This document shows positions 44,140 through 57,045 of a DNA stretch of 64,000 nucleotides, piece by piece. Numbering within the stretch: position 1 is the stretch's first letter; every line of letters begins with the position of its first letter. This DNA is from Pararge aegeria (lineage: Eukaryota; Arthropoda; Insecta; Lepidoptera; Nymphalidae): positions 3,596,001 through 3,660,000 of the forward strand of contig NC_053184.1 of NCBI RefSeq assembly GCF_905163445.1. The letters run 5' to 3'. The notes beneath the pieces were generated by a model, which worked only from the letters and a program-made list of their open reading frames with translations, ran no database searches and was not told where the DNA came from. The position numbers and the translations under genes are program-made.

Positions 44140-44786
44140 ACCGATCTAGACAAAATTTTGCTTAAACATAGCTTGTATGGGTACTGGGTATATGTAAAAA
44201 CTTTTTATCCTGGAAAAAACAAACGGTCCTGTGGGAATTTTACAACCAAAACTTACGCGGCCGATATCGCAGGAAACATCCAGTGATGTATATTGAGACC
44301 GGAAATGAACTGTATACTGTTCTTCGAATACCTTCTCACTTTAGTTCACTAATTAAATCTCATGCTAACCTCATTCTAACGCAGAAGGTATTCATCTCAA
44401 TCCTTGCCTGTTAATTGTGAGATTTATGGCCTTGTATAATCTTCCTGAGTTTTAAATTCCGGGATTTACGTGGATTATTCTAGAGACAAACGTAGGTAGC
44501 GTAGATCTTCGAAAAATGTTGCTTCTTTAAGAGGATGAATGCGTTTACCGTACTTCATTATCATCAACATCCGTATCATATTGTACTGGCCAAGTTTGGA
44601 TACACATACTGATTTATGCAGTTTATGTATAAATCGGTATGTTTGTATGGGTATAGGTATATGGGTGTGTGTGTAGTAATGTGTGTATGTATGTGGGTTT
44701 GTGTGTAGTAATGTGTGTATGTATGTGTAGGTATAACTGTGTGTGTGTGTATGTGTGTGTGTAACGTGTGTATGCATTTGTAGGCA

Positions 44787-44826
<40 letters not shown>

Positions 44827-45174
44827 CGTGAAGTGTGCGTATGTGTGAGTGTGTGCATGTATAATGTCCATAAAAACCTGTGAAATTTGGCAAACTTCGA
44901 CCCACGACCGATTAGTACAAAAACTGCCTTAAATATTATCCTTTTTTTTAATTATCAGTAGTCTAGTTATAAAACTGGGTATAAAAGCCTCTTTACCGCT
45001 TTGATTAGTAATTCTTCAGATCTGGTCTTTCGGTGGAGTCCAAACCTTTCTAATCTAACGAATTTAGGTTCGAGGTAATATTAAGTACTTTTAAGCTAAT
45101 CGAACATTGACTAATGTACATCCGTTGCTTAACATAGGCAGTTAGTTCTCCCTTTGTCAGCAATTCCATTGGAA
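44140..45174. other. No gene; TG microsatellite
   Basis: Contains the repeat at 44640-44870. The 100-codon frame just upstream (43837-44139) shows a hydrophobic stretch but no domain. Confidence 0.4.
44640..44870. repeat. TG/TATG-rich microsatellite
   Basis: Interrupted (TG)n and (TGTA)n runs, including a pure TG run at about 44795-44817. Open frames of His and Thr codons on the minus strand here are artefacts of the repeat. Confidence 0.9.
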
Positions 45175-45360
45175 AACCCTTCAAACTGTTAGCGCTGTGG
45201 CGATTATATTAAACACATACACCTATTCGTTATCTACGCGGCATCGTACGTGAAATCGCTTGGTGGCATATTGTTAACTAGCAACGTTTGAAGCCATGAT
45301 CCCGTGCCCTCCTACTTATGAGTTCAGAGCGCTTACCACTGTAAAGGATGTCGTGGGAAA
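45175..45360 (-). mobile_element. SINE A, minus strand, diverged
   Basis: TTATCTACGCGGCATCGTAC and AGAGCGCTTACCACTG are recognisable; the rest is degraded. Confidence 0.5.
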
Positions 45361-46074
45361 AGAAAGAAAAGAAAATGTGGTTGAATCATAAACAAGAGAC
45401 AATAATTCATGATACACGTATCACAATTGGTACTTATTTCGATTAACACCCGAAATTATGCGCTATTCTTTCAACCCTGTCAATAAGGATGGTTTTTCTA
45501 ACTTTATTAATTAGCGATCTGAACATAAAATAAGAATTATTAATTTTGGTGTTAAATCTGCACAAATGTCAAACTCCACAGCAAATACATGATTTCGTAC
45601 CTCAAGTACAGAGTGAAATATCTGTCAGTCTGACATAGGTCTATTGTAGGGATTTCTACAATAGAGTGATTTGTGCCACTTGCTACTGGGATCTCCCTGC
45701 GACTCGTTTGTTATCTTCTGCCCATCTCGTAGAGGGACAGACATTGTAGGTTTCCGTAGCGGGATTGCTATTCAAGTACTTTTAGATTCCAACATCCAAC
45801 AGGCCTGGATATATCTAAATATATTCTCCTCTGCATTTTCTGTGCCTGTTCACATAACTTTGTTTCTATAATAAGCGGAAATGTTTTATAAAGTTTAAAT
45901 GTGCCAAGAACATTCATTAAGACGAGGTTACTACAAAATTTAAGACTTTCTTAATCATTAAGATGCATGGAAGCAAACTGCTCTGGTTTCATCAACACAC
46001 AAGATTAAGACGTTGTAAACTTGGTTGAATAAAAAAATTGTAGAATGATGACCTTTAAGAAAAAGAGCATCTGC

Positions 46075-46195
46075 GGACTTCTTACAGGCTTCTCAGTAAG
46101 AATCAGCACTCCGAGCCAGCGGTAAAGTCACAACAAAGACAGACTTGACTTTTCAAAAGAGCCTGTCAGGTAGGCCTACTTGAAATAAGGAATAT
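46075..46195 (+). mobile_element. LINE L 3' end fragment, opposite strand
   Basis: GACTTCTTACAGGCTTCTCA, AAGACAGACTTGACTTTTCA and GTAGGCCTACTTGAAATAAG correspond to the inverted 1885-2040 sequence. Confidence 0.5.
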
Positions 46196-46629
46196 CCGAA
46201 CTTGTATTTGAAACGTATACTGAACGTTATTTTATACACTCTTAACGATCTTTCACTAACTTTTACAGTAAAATACCAACCCGTCGACCCGCCCGTGAGC
46301 CATAAACACATACTATTCAAAAAGAGGCATTAAATTTACAGTTCACACCGCCACGCCTGACACCGCGGGCCATTTTAAATATGATTCATAAAATATTTTA
46401 TAACAAAGCATAAAAGTATTACTGCGGTCTCATTACATTACGTCCACGCTACCCTATTACTATTTGTCTGTTATTTCAGACTTCGTTTATATTTACACTT
46501 CCGGCAATGAAAAAATTCGATGTATAACCACAATAGATTCAAATTGCCCGCAAACCATTAGAACAGTATGGTGGGTAAAATCTCTAATTCCTCGTCTCTC
46601 ATAAGATAATATCTTAAGAGACGAGACAC

Positions 46630-46712
46630 TCATCATCATTACCATATCAACTCATTACTGGCCCACTACAGGGTCTCTTCTCACAATGAGAAGTAGGCCT
46701 GATCACAGTAGT
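46630..46712 (-). mobile_element. SINE C 3' fragment, minus strand
   Basis: CATCATCATTACCATATCAA, CTGGCCCACTACAGGGTCTC, CACAATGAGAAG. It is next to the hairpin at about 46601-46625 and the SINE B at 46731. Confidence 0.55.
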
Positions 46713-46730
46713 TTATATATTTTTTTTTTT

Positions 46731-46977
46731 TATAAATATATTACGACAATACAGACATCGCCATATAGCCCCAAAGTAAGAGTAGCTTGTGTTATGGGTA
46801 CTAAGATGACTGTTAAATATTTTTATAAATAATATACATAAATACTTAGAATATACATATAAAAACCCAGACACTGAAAAACATTCATGCTCAACACACG
46901 AACATTTTCCAGTTGTGGGAATCGAACCCACGGCCTTGGACTCAGAAAGCAGGATCGCTGCAAACTGCGCCATATAA
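46731..46977 (-). mobile_element. SINE B, near full length, minus strand
   Basis: Starts TATAAATATATTACGACAAT and runs through CCAGTTGTGGGAATCGAACC to GATCGCTGCAAACTGCGCCA. It lies directly beside a SINE C fragment. Confidence 0.75.
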
Positions 46978-46979
46978 TA

Positions 46980-48609
46980 CCTATATACATATAATTCATA
47001 TTTGAAATGTCTGCCGCAGAGTTTAGATCGCAATGAAATTAATTAAAAAAACTTTTAGGAAACTGTTTAATAAATAGCTGTTCATCGTGAATTCAAACCG
47101 TAAATTTAAGCGGCCTAAAAAGTATTATATCTACAAGATACAAGCATAAGTAAGGCAAATACGTATGCTTTTCCAGGTTAAAAGTATCCTATTTCTTTCT
47201 GCAGGGTGCAAGCTAAGCATATTGTATTATGTGCTTTTATCTGTGTCAGTGTTATTGAGCCAAACAAAGTTTATAAACTAGCAACTCACAATCGGATTTA
47301 TAACATAAGTATGGATATAAATCCGAGTTTGTTCATAGATTTGCTCACAAAAATACAAATCATGAATTATCAAATTTCCCGGGGAAAGATGGTATACTTA
47401 TCTCCAGGATGCCTCCGTTATCCACACCAAATGTTGTCATGTTAGTGTAGCGGTTATGCCAAACAATAAAAAAGTAACAGATAAACTTTCGCATTACAAT
47501 AATCTTAATATGGATGTCACTTTTTGTATCGAGGGTTAACAAAATCGTATGATTACATTACAGTCAAGTAGTACCTAACTTCATGCTACGCCACATTACC
47601 GAGTCACGGCAATAACTTGCTAAAACATCAACCGGGTTTTCCAACGAAATGTTTCGTGAAATGGAACCCAATTTGTTTGCATCGTCCGTACAAATTTCAA
47701 ATGTCGCCCCGCTTTGAAATAACTCCCAAACTCATTTAAGTTAAGTGCAAAAACTGTGATTACGATGCATTGACTCTTAATTTACCTCTAGATAAAGTTA
47801 GTCTTTTGGCGGCGAGTAATGTAAAGCTAAATAATTACAAGTTCGCAAAACGACTGTCGCCTCGCCTCGCTCGTAGAAGTTTGCTTGTGTACTCCATAAC
47901 ATGCTTTTGATAGGGATGTCGCGCGAACATTATTCCTTGTTTTTATTTTATACAGTCATGTCTGAATAGCAATCCTGAATAAGCGCTAATTAAAACTTAA
48001 AAAAGATAGTAACTTTTTATAACTTTCTGCTACATTTACATAATATTGATTCTCCAAATAGTGTATACCTATAATGTTTTGTTATTTATCTTTATCTCCT
48101 TAGCTCTTATTGTGATAAGGTCCTTGAGTTAGTTATTTCCTTTTATCATACGAACTACTTTGAACAAGAATATCTGCCATTTACTGAAATAATGAGGAGT
48201 AATTTCACAAAGAGATACGTTTTTTTTTTCTTATTTGCATCACTTCCTATAGCTGAAGACTTCGATAATAAAGAATGTGTAAGGATATATATATAACGTA
48301 TACTACACAATAGGAAAAACACAAATAAAACAGTAAAAGTACTTGGGTCCATAGATATATATATATATATCCTTGAAATTTACGTTGGATGGAAAAAAAA
48401 ACTCTATAACGAATAGTTAACTGTTAATAAAAGTCTCATTAATTTGAATTTAGAAATGATACATTTTTGAACTGAACTTTTGAAACACTTCGTTGAGTTC
48501 TAGAGAGTTTACGTAGCAAAAAATCCCTAGAACACTAAGAGAACTATAATACTGCATATTCAAGGTTAGGATTAAAATAATGATAAAACATAAGCATACT
48601 AAATTAAAA
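46980..48609. other. Nothing recognised
   Basis: Short (TA)n at about 48355-48370; short frames at 47206 and 48155 have no motif. Confidence 0.45.
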
Positions 48610-48840
48610 AATGTAAGTACTGGCCACGGTGCATTCGCGAACAACCAAGCGTTTGGAATGTATGGAAAAATGCATGCCTCGTGAAGCGACAAACGGCAGT
48701 GTGGCGTGCGTTACGGCTACCCATACATTTATTCGCGTTTCCTTTTTTTTCGAGACAGAATTTGTCTCGTGGCCAGCACGTTCAAATCGGACCGACACTC
48801 TACAAGAGGCCAGCGTCAAAACCTGCCTGTAGAATTTACT
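48610..48840. repeat. GC-richer unclassified block
   Basis: ACTGGCCACGGTGCATTCGC and CAGTGTGGCGTGCGTTACGG, with a 7-bp stem CGAGACA/TGTCTCG at about 48751-48769. Overlapping short frames on both strands have no motif. Confidence 0.3.
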
Positions 48841-48902
48841 TAGTAATGTGGCACACTTGAATACTGTGGCTTTCGTAAGACATAACTTTAATATAAAAAA
48901 AA

Positions 48903-49076
48903 TATCATAATAACTAATATTATAAATGCGAGACTATGTTTCTTTGTTTTTCCTTCCTTCACGCCTTAACTTATCAACCAATCTATCTTATCTTTGATAT
49001 ATAGTTAGTTGAAAGTACGAACATAGGCTGCTAAGGACGGGTATAGAACGATAAACGCAAGCCAAAGCTAGTAATT
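48903..49076 (+). mobile_element. Helitron-like short element, related subfamily
   Basis: It starts ACTAATATTATAAATGCGA, contains CCTTCCTTCACGCCTTAACT and TAGTTAGTTGAAAGTACG, and ends GCCAAAGCTAGTAA. The head and terminal CTAGT are like those of the larger element at 9971-10427, but the middle differs. A diverged piece of the same middle (AACACGCCTTAACTCATTAA and TTAGTTGAAAGAACGG) occurs at about 75-130. Confidence 0.4.
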
Positions 49077-49597
49077 AAATAATCAGAAAATGCAAATAGC
49101 ATCTACCTGTTTTCTGATAATAAACACTACTGTGCGAATAATTAGAACTAAAAAGCCTTCAGTTTGTTTTTATTATAAAAATAAATACTTAAAAATTTGT
49201 AAATTTTACCTGAAAATTTCACGTATAAGTACAGAGACAGAGACTCATATTTCCCAATAGTTCAATAACGAAATCAGATAAAGTATGTTGAACTTTACAA
49301 CATAGTTTTGAATTTGAGGTATATCTCACGGTGGGCAATTTAAATTCGTCTAGACAGTAAATAGATCTCATTGCATTTTATCATGCTAGATTTTACAAAG
49401 GGTTTGAGAATAACTACTCATCTGAGAGTTGTAAAACATAACTATAAAGATTAAGTGATAATGCTTTTTGTCTGTGTTGGATATTTTATTTTAGATGTGG
49501 GGGTTGGTTTAATTACTGCGAGGACGTAGCTTATTCCATTGGTACGAGGCTATTAGCGTTATATCGATTTTTTTCCTGCAGTGTACCCTTGAAGCGG

Positions 49598-49935
49598 TAA
49601 TTGCCCAGCAAGTAGGACGTCGACTTCAGTTTCGACACCGAGTTTGAATCCCAGCGCACGCGTTACCACGTTCGCACCACGCGTCACCACGTACACCAAA
49701 CGCACCTCTAACTTTTCTAAGTTATATGCGTTTTAACCAATTAAAATATCACCTGCTTCGACGGTGAAGGAAAACATCGTGAGTAAACCTGCATGCCTGA
49801 GAGTTCTCTATAATGTTCTCAAGGTGTGTGAAGTCCACCAATCCGCCGGCCGGCGAGGTGGCCTACGGCCTTAACCCTTTCTCATTGTGGAAGGAGACCC
49901 GTGCTCAGTATTGGCCCGTAATGTGTTGGCGTTTA
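49598..49935 (+). mobile_element. SINE C, near full length
   Basis: Head GGTAATTGCCCAGCAAGTAG, B-box GAGTTTGAATCCCAGC, a locally expanded CACGTTCGCACCACGCGTCA stretch, then AAACATCGTGAGTAAACCTG and GTATTGGCCCGTAATGTGTT. Confidence 0.75.
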
Positions 49936-50094
49936 AGTACTTAACATAGTTATCAGAAGCATTCGTGTATTTGATAAAGTACTCTGGAGTAAAGTGAATC
50001 TGTCATATTTGTATAGTGTTGTCAAATTTAGCCCATACAAAATGACAGATTACGTCGATAATACGGACTTATTTATTGATAGCCGGGGACTGAG

Positions 50095-50240
50095 ATATAT
50101 ACCTGACCCACACCTTTTTTAGAGTTATGTGCGTTTTTACCTTAAGTAACTTCAACGGAGAGCGAAAACCTCGTGAGGAGACATGTAGGTCCTGATAGGA
50201 GACCCGCACCCTGTAGTGGGTTATAGTTACCAGAACCATT
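50095..50240 (+). mobile_element. SINE C, internally deleted
   Basis: AGAGTTATGTGCGTTTTTAC, GCGAAAACCTCGTGAGGAGA, GGAGACCCGCACCCTGTAGT. Confidence 0.45.
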
Positions 50241-50361
50241 ACTTAATTTTATCAAGTTAACAATAACAACTTTGAAGTAATTTGAATTTGTCAAATTTGT
50301 ATGATGCTGTTTGGACCTCCATACAACATGACAGATTTTCAGCAACGTCAATTTTATAGAA

Positions 50362-50510
50362 CTACTAGCTGACCATATTTAGGGGGATGCAAAATAGTTG
50401 TTGTCCGATTTTTAGACATACCGAATATGCAACCAAAATTTCATGAGAATCGGTCAAGCTGTTTCAGAAGAGTTTAACTACAAACACCGCGACACAAGAA
50501 TTTTGTATTT
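50362..50510 (-). mobile_element. Possible Helitron-like fragment
   Basis: It begins ACTAGCTGACC and contains TTTCATGAGAATCGGTCAAG and ACAAACACCGCGACA, text common to insect non-autonomous elements. Read on the minus strand it would end in GCTAGT. Boundaries are uncertain. Confidence 0.3.
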
Positions 50511-50802
50511 AATTAATAGTTAAAGGCACTTTTTTAAAAACATTATATAATAAGCATCCCACTGATATGTTAAAAAAAAAGCTTACTTGATTAGTTAATG
50601 CGTTATTTAAACTATTTAATATTTGATTCAGTTCCATTCTCACCTTTCTTTCATCGAACTGCGAGGTATCGAAAGGGTTCGCACTATTATACATAACATA
50701 GGCACCTATATGATATCTCATCGGAACTCATGAAATACTTGGTTTTTTGTTTCTTCCTCGCATTGAATACGGTTCCGGTTTCCGACTTTCCAATCATTTG
50801 AT

Positions 50803-51123
50803 TTTTTATTCCCCCACAAGTTATGCCTTGACTTCAATTTCACCTGATAGTAAGTGATGATGCAGTCTAAGTTGGTAGCGGGCTTACCTGTAAGGAAGTA
50901 TGGAAGTCATACCCCTATTTATATAAGACATCGCACCGGAAAACTAACTCGCTAAGCGGCACGTCTTTGTTGGTAGGGTGGTCACTAGCCACAGCCAAAG
51001 CCCCCCAGTCCAGACCAGAAAAAAATCACAAATAAGAAATTTCCAAATTTACCCTGCCGGTAATCGAATCCGGGACCTCTTACTTCAATTCACAGAGCTC
51101 ACCATTTCACCAGGGAAGTCGAG
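50803..51123 (-). mobile_element. SINE A, near full length, minus strand
   Basis: It runs from the tail (CACAAGTTATGCCTTGACTT) to the head, with the inverted B box AATCGAATCCGGGACC and CACCATTTCACCAGGGAAGT. The 84-codon plus-strand frame over it is a SINE shadow. Confidence 0.7.
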
Positions 51124-51949
51124 AAATAATATCGATAAGCTACATCTAGGTAAGCATCTTTTATCTTTTTTCTTTTGGTATTTGGCTGTGATAATTTGCA
51201 ATAAGGTTAATGCAGTTGATGAGTATACTTAGTATTTAATGAGAAAAGAATATTGATTCCCTGGTTCGGTCACTCTAAACTCGGCACTGGCGGTGACACT
51301 AATTTTTTTTTGTTTCCACCCGATGCTGAAAAAATATTTTCTTTGGACCGTTTGTATTACAGCCATTACATGCTCATAATATATTTCTTGAGCACAGTCC
51401 ATTACCTGTTTATAAAACCTATATGTTAGGTTAGGAGACAGTCAACAAGTTTTTCGCCAAAAACAAACAAATCAAATTTGATATAATGTAATAATAATAA
51501 TATGATTTTAGCGAAAGTTAGTTGTTAGTTAGTAATATGACTATGGAATGCAAATTATAAGAATACAAGTTGTTGTACTGTTAAAACCAAATTGTGTTAT
51601 AAGATTAAGTACTAGCTTTGGCGAGACTTTCAATGGCGCCAAGATTTAAAGACCTAAATAGGTACATGTTAATCAAAACATTGTTAATATTTAAAGTGAC
51701 CGCAGATAGAAACTACGATCCTCCCAGGCTAAAAATTAACAGTAAAAGTGAATAAAGTCTTGTTGGGCTAGCTGTAATTAAACAAAACAATATTTAAATT
51801 ATTAATAAAGCCATAATAATAGACTTTTTACTTTTAATAGATTCTCTTAAGAAATAAATGTACTTAGTACCTAGAAACTAGTACATAGTATGTTAGGTAG
51901 TTAGTATACTCAGGCACTTAGGTATATTATTTAACAAGTAAACTTTTAT

Positions 51950-52210
51950 TTGACTGGCGCAGTGGGCAGCGACCCTGCTTTCTGAGTCCTAGGGCGTGGA
52001 TTCGATTCCCACATCTGGAAAATATTTGTATGATGTTCATCACTGATTGTTTTTCAGTGTTTGGGTGTTTATCTGTATACAATAAGTATATATGTGTATA
52101 ATATTCATAAAAATATTCAACAGCTATCTTAGTACCCATAACACAAGCTACGCTTACTTTGGGGCTGGATGGCGATGTGTGTATTGGCGTAGTATATTTA
52201 TTTATTATTA
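51950..52210 (+). mobile_element. SINE B, full length
   Basis: Head ATTTGACTGGCGCAGTGGGC, B-box GGATTCGATTCCC, then TTTTTCAGTGTTTGGGTG and the end CGCTTACTTTGGGGCTGGAT with a TATTTATTTATTATT tail. Confidence 0.8.
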
Positions 52211-52214
52211 TTCA

Positions 52215-53916
52215 TTTATTAATATACCTGTGTATGAGGTTTTGGCGTATTATTTATAGCTTGGCCTAACATTAAGTTTCATAAAATGTTTTTAGTTCGA
52301 CCAAAACAGACGTGTAACGATATAGAAGTGTGTCTGAGCATATGAAATCTCGAGTAGAGCTAATAGACGACAAGTTGGGTAAGAAATACTGTAGAAATGT
52401 TTTAACAAAAACATTACACCGAAATGATTGGCTACTAATTACAACTAACGTTAAAGTTGCTTCTCCGAATGGATATCTTAGGAAAGTAATTACTTTTATT
52501 TTTGTGTGACTGCTTTACCGAATAAAGAAAGCACTTATAAACCTGCTTAACTATCTCTCAGACTATACGCAGTCTGTTACGTCACTACCACATAATAGGC
52601 AAGAAGTAAAACTTCGTAAGTGCTCGTCCGTTAGCCAAACCCTTGTTGGTTTGAAATGAACACATTTACCGAGCTGGAAGTGGCAATATTTAGTGATATT
52701 ATTTTTTCCTGCGAACACATGAATTAGCTATGTTTTTATCCTCAAATCGAGCTTTTAGTCTATACTAGCTGTTGCCCGCGACTTTAAACTATAAAATTGC
52801 TTAAGTTTGATGTTTAGACGAATGGTTCATGTTAAAACTACTTAACAGATTTTGATATAACTTAACAGTAATGTTACAGTTTATACTGACATCATAATAA
52901 CTTTATCTCATTTATATTATATATACAAAGGCATGGATATCGTGGTGGTTGTTATATTGTGTAAATAGGCCAAAATATTACAATTCTGTCAAATGAGACT
53001 TTATTATATATCTTATTTATTATAAATAAAAAATGGATATAAGCAATCGAATTACTAGAAACTGACATAATATCAGCATATCGTATTAGAAGTATGCAGA
53101 AAACCTTGTATATGCTTTTATAACATCTTTTTACTTATCTGTACTTCATTTTCACTTTCCTTTTTTATAATGTTAACTAAATTTTTTATGCTTCTAGTTA
53201 AAAGTTTATATCATATATGTTTATATGTTCAAAAATATAGGATTTTCTATTCGATGTATCTCTTTATTTTCTTCATATCTTTATATTAAAATGGCTTTGG
53301 TCTCAAAAGTGAAGAGATTGTTAAAAGTTTAAGACAGCTAAAAATATCAATTATTTAGAGGTACTCTACTGATATGCATAAGATTGCTTGCATGTTCAGG
53401 AAGGTTATAAAATTTAAAAAAAAATTGTTTTCTTTACCATTCTGGAATTGAAAGTTAGCCAGAGATAAGGATTATCCGTCTTCGAGTTTCGGAGAGCATC
53501 TTCGGTCATGTATTCTGGTTTTTATAACTAGCATTATGTATTACGATATTGTGATTAAGATCGTCAACAGTTGTTGAAAATATGACTAAGTTAGTAGTAA
53601 ATTAGTACGGAAAAACCAAGATATTTTTACGAGTGCCGGGTTACAAAATAAATACCTACGGCATGTAAGGTAAATATAACGGAATGTGCAATTAGCACAA
53701 ATTGGATCCGGGGACTATTAGCAGAAATTGAATCAGGGATCCATAACTCAAAAGCGGAGTCATCCCACCGCTGTGTCTCACAGTCAATCCAATTCTCGGC
53801 GGCCTCTTAAGGGATACTTTTAGGTAAGTACCTAACATAATCAAAATTGCCCTGAAGGACCGTATTTTCGGAAGGTACTTGATACATCAACGATCATTAT
53901 TTTTGTCAATCTTCCT
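52215..53916. other. Nothing beyond a Helitron-like scrap
   Basis: AT-rich; only the 52764-52800 fragment is recognised. Confidence 0.45.
52764..52800 (-). mobile_element. Helitron-like 3' end fragment
   Basis: The sequence ACTAGCTGTTGCCCGCGACT matches the inverted 3' end of the elements at 9971-10427 and 29339-29746; similarity is lost within about 40 bases. Confidence 0.4.
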
Positions 53917-54187
53917 GGTGCGGTAGTGAGCGCTATGGTTTTACAAGTAAGGGATTCTAATCTCGATCCCCGGCTGAAACAGTTTGAAAATTTATAACTT
54001 CTGCTGATCTGGACTAGTGGGACAAGTCATAAGATGTTTCACCAACCAATTTATCTTACCGGTACGATTTTGTGTAGAAACTAATTAGGGGTATCATATA
54101 AATGTCATACCTTTAACAAGTAAGCCCGATGATATCTTAGAATGTATCGTGACACCAGTGAGATCGCAGTTAAGGGCAAACCAAACA
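53917..54187 (+). mobile_element. SINE A, near full length, diverged
   Basis: Head CTGGTGCGGTAGTGAGCGC, B-box TCTCGATCCCCGG, body CGATTTTGTGTAGAAACTAA and tail GATCGCAGTTAAGGGCAAAC. Confidence 0.65.
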
Positions 54188-54419
54188 TCACGGTTAAAAT
54201 ACATATTATTAAACACCGTTCAGTAGGTACTAAACAATTCCACCATACAATATTATCGCTTACTCTAACCTTAATATTTTACCCATGACAGCAGCTCCTA
54301 GAACGAAGAATTTTTTCAGACAAAATTGACACTATGATTTTGGCCCATTTAAAGAAAATAACGATCATCCAGATATCCATGCATACGAACATTCGCATAC
54401 GTAATAAAAAGTAGAAAAA

Positions 54420-54545
54420 GTTATAAAAGGTATAAGATGTAATATATTTGGTAAGTTTAATCAAAATCCGTTCAGTAGTTTTAACATAAAAACCACTTCC
54501 GAACATTAATCAATATAAACTTTCGCAATTATAATAATAGTAGGT
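54420..54545 (-). mobile_element. Degraded Helitron-like 5' portion
   Basis: AATCCGTTCAGTAGTTTTAA followed by TTATAATAATAGTAGGTTA resembles the inverted 5' end of the elements at 9971-10427 and 29339-29746. It is heavily diverged. Confidence 0.3.
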
Positions 54546-55029
54546 TACGAAGTAGAATAAATGCCTGATTTTAGGATGGCCATATTTATCAATCGTTCTC
54601 AATTCTGTCCTCGGAGTAATTTATTTTATTACTTTCTAAAGGGTCTGAACAAAAGGACACGATTCAAGAATCTCTGTTAAATTCAGCTGAAATTTCCGAG
54701 CCCTAGCGCCTTGGGTGACGCTTTTAATAGAAGTAATACTTTAGTATACAGAATATTTATAGCTTTTGCTCGTGACTTCGGCCGCTTTTTCCCTTTAATT
54801 TATTCCCGAGAAGTAAAGCCTTAGCCACATTCTGTATCATAAATTTGAAAGTGCGTCTGCGTGCTGCTAACCTACCGCACAAATTTTGATTACATTTTTC
54901 ACAAACACATTTAAAAGATAAGTTTAAAAAAACACCCTTCATTATCAAGGGCATAGTGATAGCCTGGAGAATATTTCTTAGTACTAGGAAAACCAAAAAT
55001 GACCGTGGAATTTAAAAGTAATTGATACA

Positions 55030-55330
55030 AATGAAACGGTGATAGCCCAGTGGGTAGGAGCTCGATTTCACTTTCGAGGGGCCGAGTTCGAATCCCAGCT
55101 CTGACTTTTTCAAGTTATATTCGTTTTAAGTAATTAAAATATCACTTGATTCAACGATGAAGGAAAACATCGTGAGGAAACCTTCATGGCTGAGAGTTCT
55201 ACATAATGTTCTCAAAGGTGTGTGGAGTCCACCAATCCGCACTGGTCAAACGTGGTGGACTACGGCCTTAACCCCTTCTGACCTATGATTTGTAGAGGGC
55301 CGGTTATGGGTTGAGTTGACAAATAAAGAT
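55030..55330 (+). mobile_element. SINE C, full length (reference copy)
   Basis: Head AACGGTGATAGCCCAGTGGG, B-box GAGTTCGAATCCCAGC, TCAAGTTATATTCGTTTTAA, AAACATCGTGAGGAAACCTT and GAGGGCCGGTTATGGGTTGA. It lacks the long GATGAT tail. Confidence 0.8.
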
Positions 55331-55334
55331 GCTA

Positions 55335-56522
55335 TTAGCGGACATAAGCAACTTAGCGGCATAACAAATATAATAAAATATATATATTAGAGTAAATTTT
55401 GTACCAGTTTCCGCACAATTTGTGAAAAGCTGATTTTCGATGTCGATAGTCGATGTTACACCTATATTTTGCTATGGCGAACTTCCTCGAAATTTGATTT
55501 ATAATAGCTGCGCCTGCGGTGTTCCCCGCTATAAACAGATACGTAAATATGATGTACAGATAGATGAGTACATGTAAATGCAATAAAAAAATGACTTTAT
55601 TACTCGTACAGCATGGCTGGCATGGGCAGGAGACAATTATGTCCCCGGGGAATGGATAAAAATGTATCTTCTCCCACAGCTTTATAAACTTCCAGAACAC
55701 TAGCGCACAAGTACCTAATAATAAATGCGGTAAACTTCTCGTACTCCATGATCCCCTGCTTTAGCAGGTGGACACGTTATTTATATCCCTTGTCAGGGTA
55801 TATAATCGGGGGATATAATTTTTGCCTTCTGTCCGTGATAGGCCTGCTGATTTGTCCACTTCGGGTAACACCGTGGAGCGCAGATAGCTATAAACTTATT
55901 ATACGCAGTACTAAAGTGTTTTCGTATCTGATTTATATTATGGAAGCTTATAAAAGGTTAGCGAGAGTATAATCAGGTTTGATAAAAGATGGTATAAGGT
56001 TGACCCATTTTACGGTGGGTACTCCTGAAGGAATTATGAGCGAAACATTAAGCTTATTGCTTATGGACTTGAGCGGTTAATAATTACTTACATTTAATTT
56101 TGGAAAATTAATGTGATGTAGCACCACTCTGAGCTTTTGATTGAGGTTGTTCTTTGGGGAATAGTAGCTGGCTTAATTTCTTAATATTTAACGGATACTC
56201 AGCCATCCGTCCTTCCGTATTTCCAATGATTCGTTTATTTTGTTTACGATAATTTCAAAGGGTCTGGTATATTATTTATTTAATTAGCAACGCATCCCGT
56301 GAAGACTTTACAGTTTCCCAATTCGAACGAGTAATAATAACAACAAATTAAATTAAAAAAAAAACATAAAAATAAGCTATATAACATTAAGAATTAAAAA
56401 AAAAAAACAATAATAACAATAACCAAAAATGAACTAATAATGGACTAATACTATAATGGAATGAGATGTAAGAATAGCGACAAATACTTATTCTACTGAA
56501 GAATTTTGAGTATGCTTAAAGC
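55335..56522. other. No gene seen
   Basis: A 115-codon minus frame (55353-55700) and a 74-codon plus frame have hydrophobic runs but no family features. Poly(A)-rich stretch at 56345-56410. Confidence 0.4.
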
Positions 56523-56757
56523 GTTAAAATGACATTGTGAGATGGCGATAACAAAAAAAATAAAATAAAAACACCCGGATAAGTTTGTTTTGGGCTTCTT
56601 CTTAGACCGGGACGCGTTTGGGACCATGGTAGCTTTAGTTTTAAGTTTACAAATGTGGTTATCGCCATCATCTCACTACCGTGTAATTCTTGTGTACGCA
56701 TCAAAAGTGCCACCTATGGGCCTACTTGAATAAAGATATTTTTGACTTTGACTTTAT
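56523..56757 (+). mobile_element. LINE M 3' end, second copy
   Basis: GGGCTTCTTCTTAGACCGGG, CATGGTAGCTTTAGTTTTAA, TACTTGAATAAAGATATTTT and (TTGACT)n. An AAAAAATAAAATAAAA tract lies near its left end. Confidence 0.65.
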
Positions 56758-56834
56758 TATTTTTAATCTCGGTTTATTTTCCTCGGTAACCAAGTGGTCA
56801 CAGGCAGTATACAATATGCAGAAATCACTTGACT

Positions 56835-57045
56835 TCACTTGTTTTTAGTGGTAGAGCTTTTTCCGACAGAGCTAGTCCGGAGAAGTACGGCCATGTTTAT
56901 TTCTACCGCCAAACAACATTGTTGTTTTCCGGTCTGAAGAAGGTGGTTGCTGGTGAGGCTAAACACCTACGCTTCAGGTTGATGGATACAGTGAAGCGCT
57001 TTGGAGAACGTGTTCCTTGCATGCCCGGTGAAGTGTCGCTCTGTT
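56835..57045 (+). repeat. Repeat E, near full length
   Basis: TTCCGACAGAGCTAGTCCGG, ATGTTTATTTCTACCGCCAA, GGTCTGAAGAAGGTGGTTGC, AACGTGTTCCTTGCATGCCC. The 72-codon frame is incidental. Confidence 0.6.

Noticed and set aside
44475..44905. His/Thr-rich proteins on the minus strand
   Set aside because: Translation of a TG/TATG microsatellite; three frames give similar low-complexity products.
55353..55700. Membrane protein on the minus strand
   Set aside because: Hydrophobic runs come from AT-rich codons; there is no start context, family motif or splice evidence.
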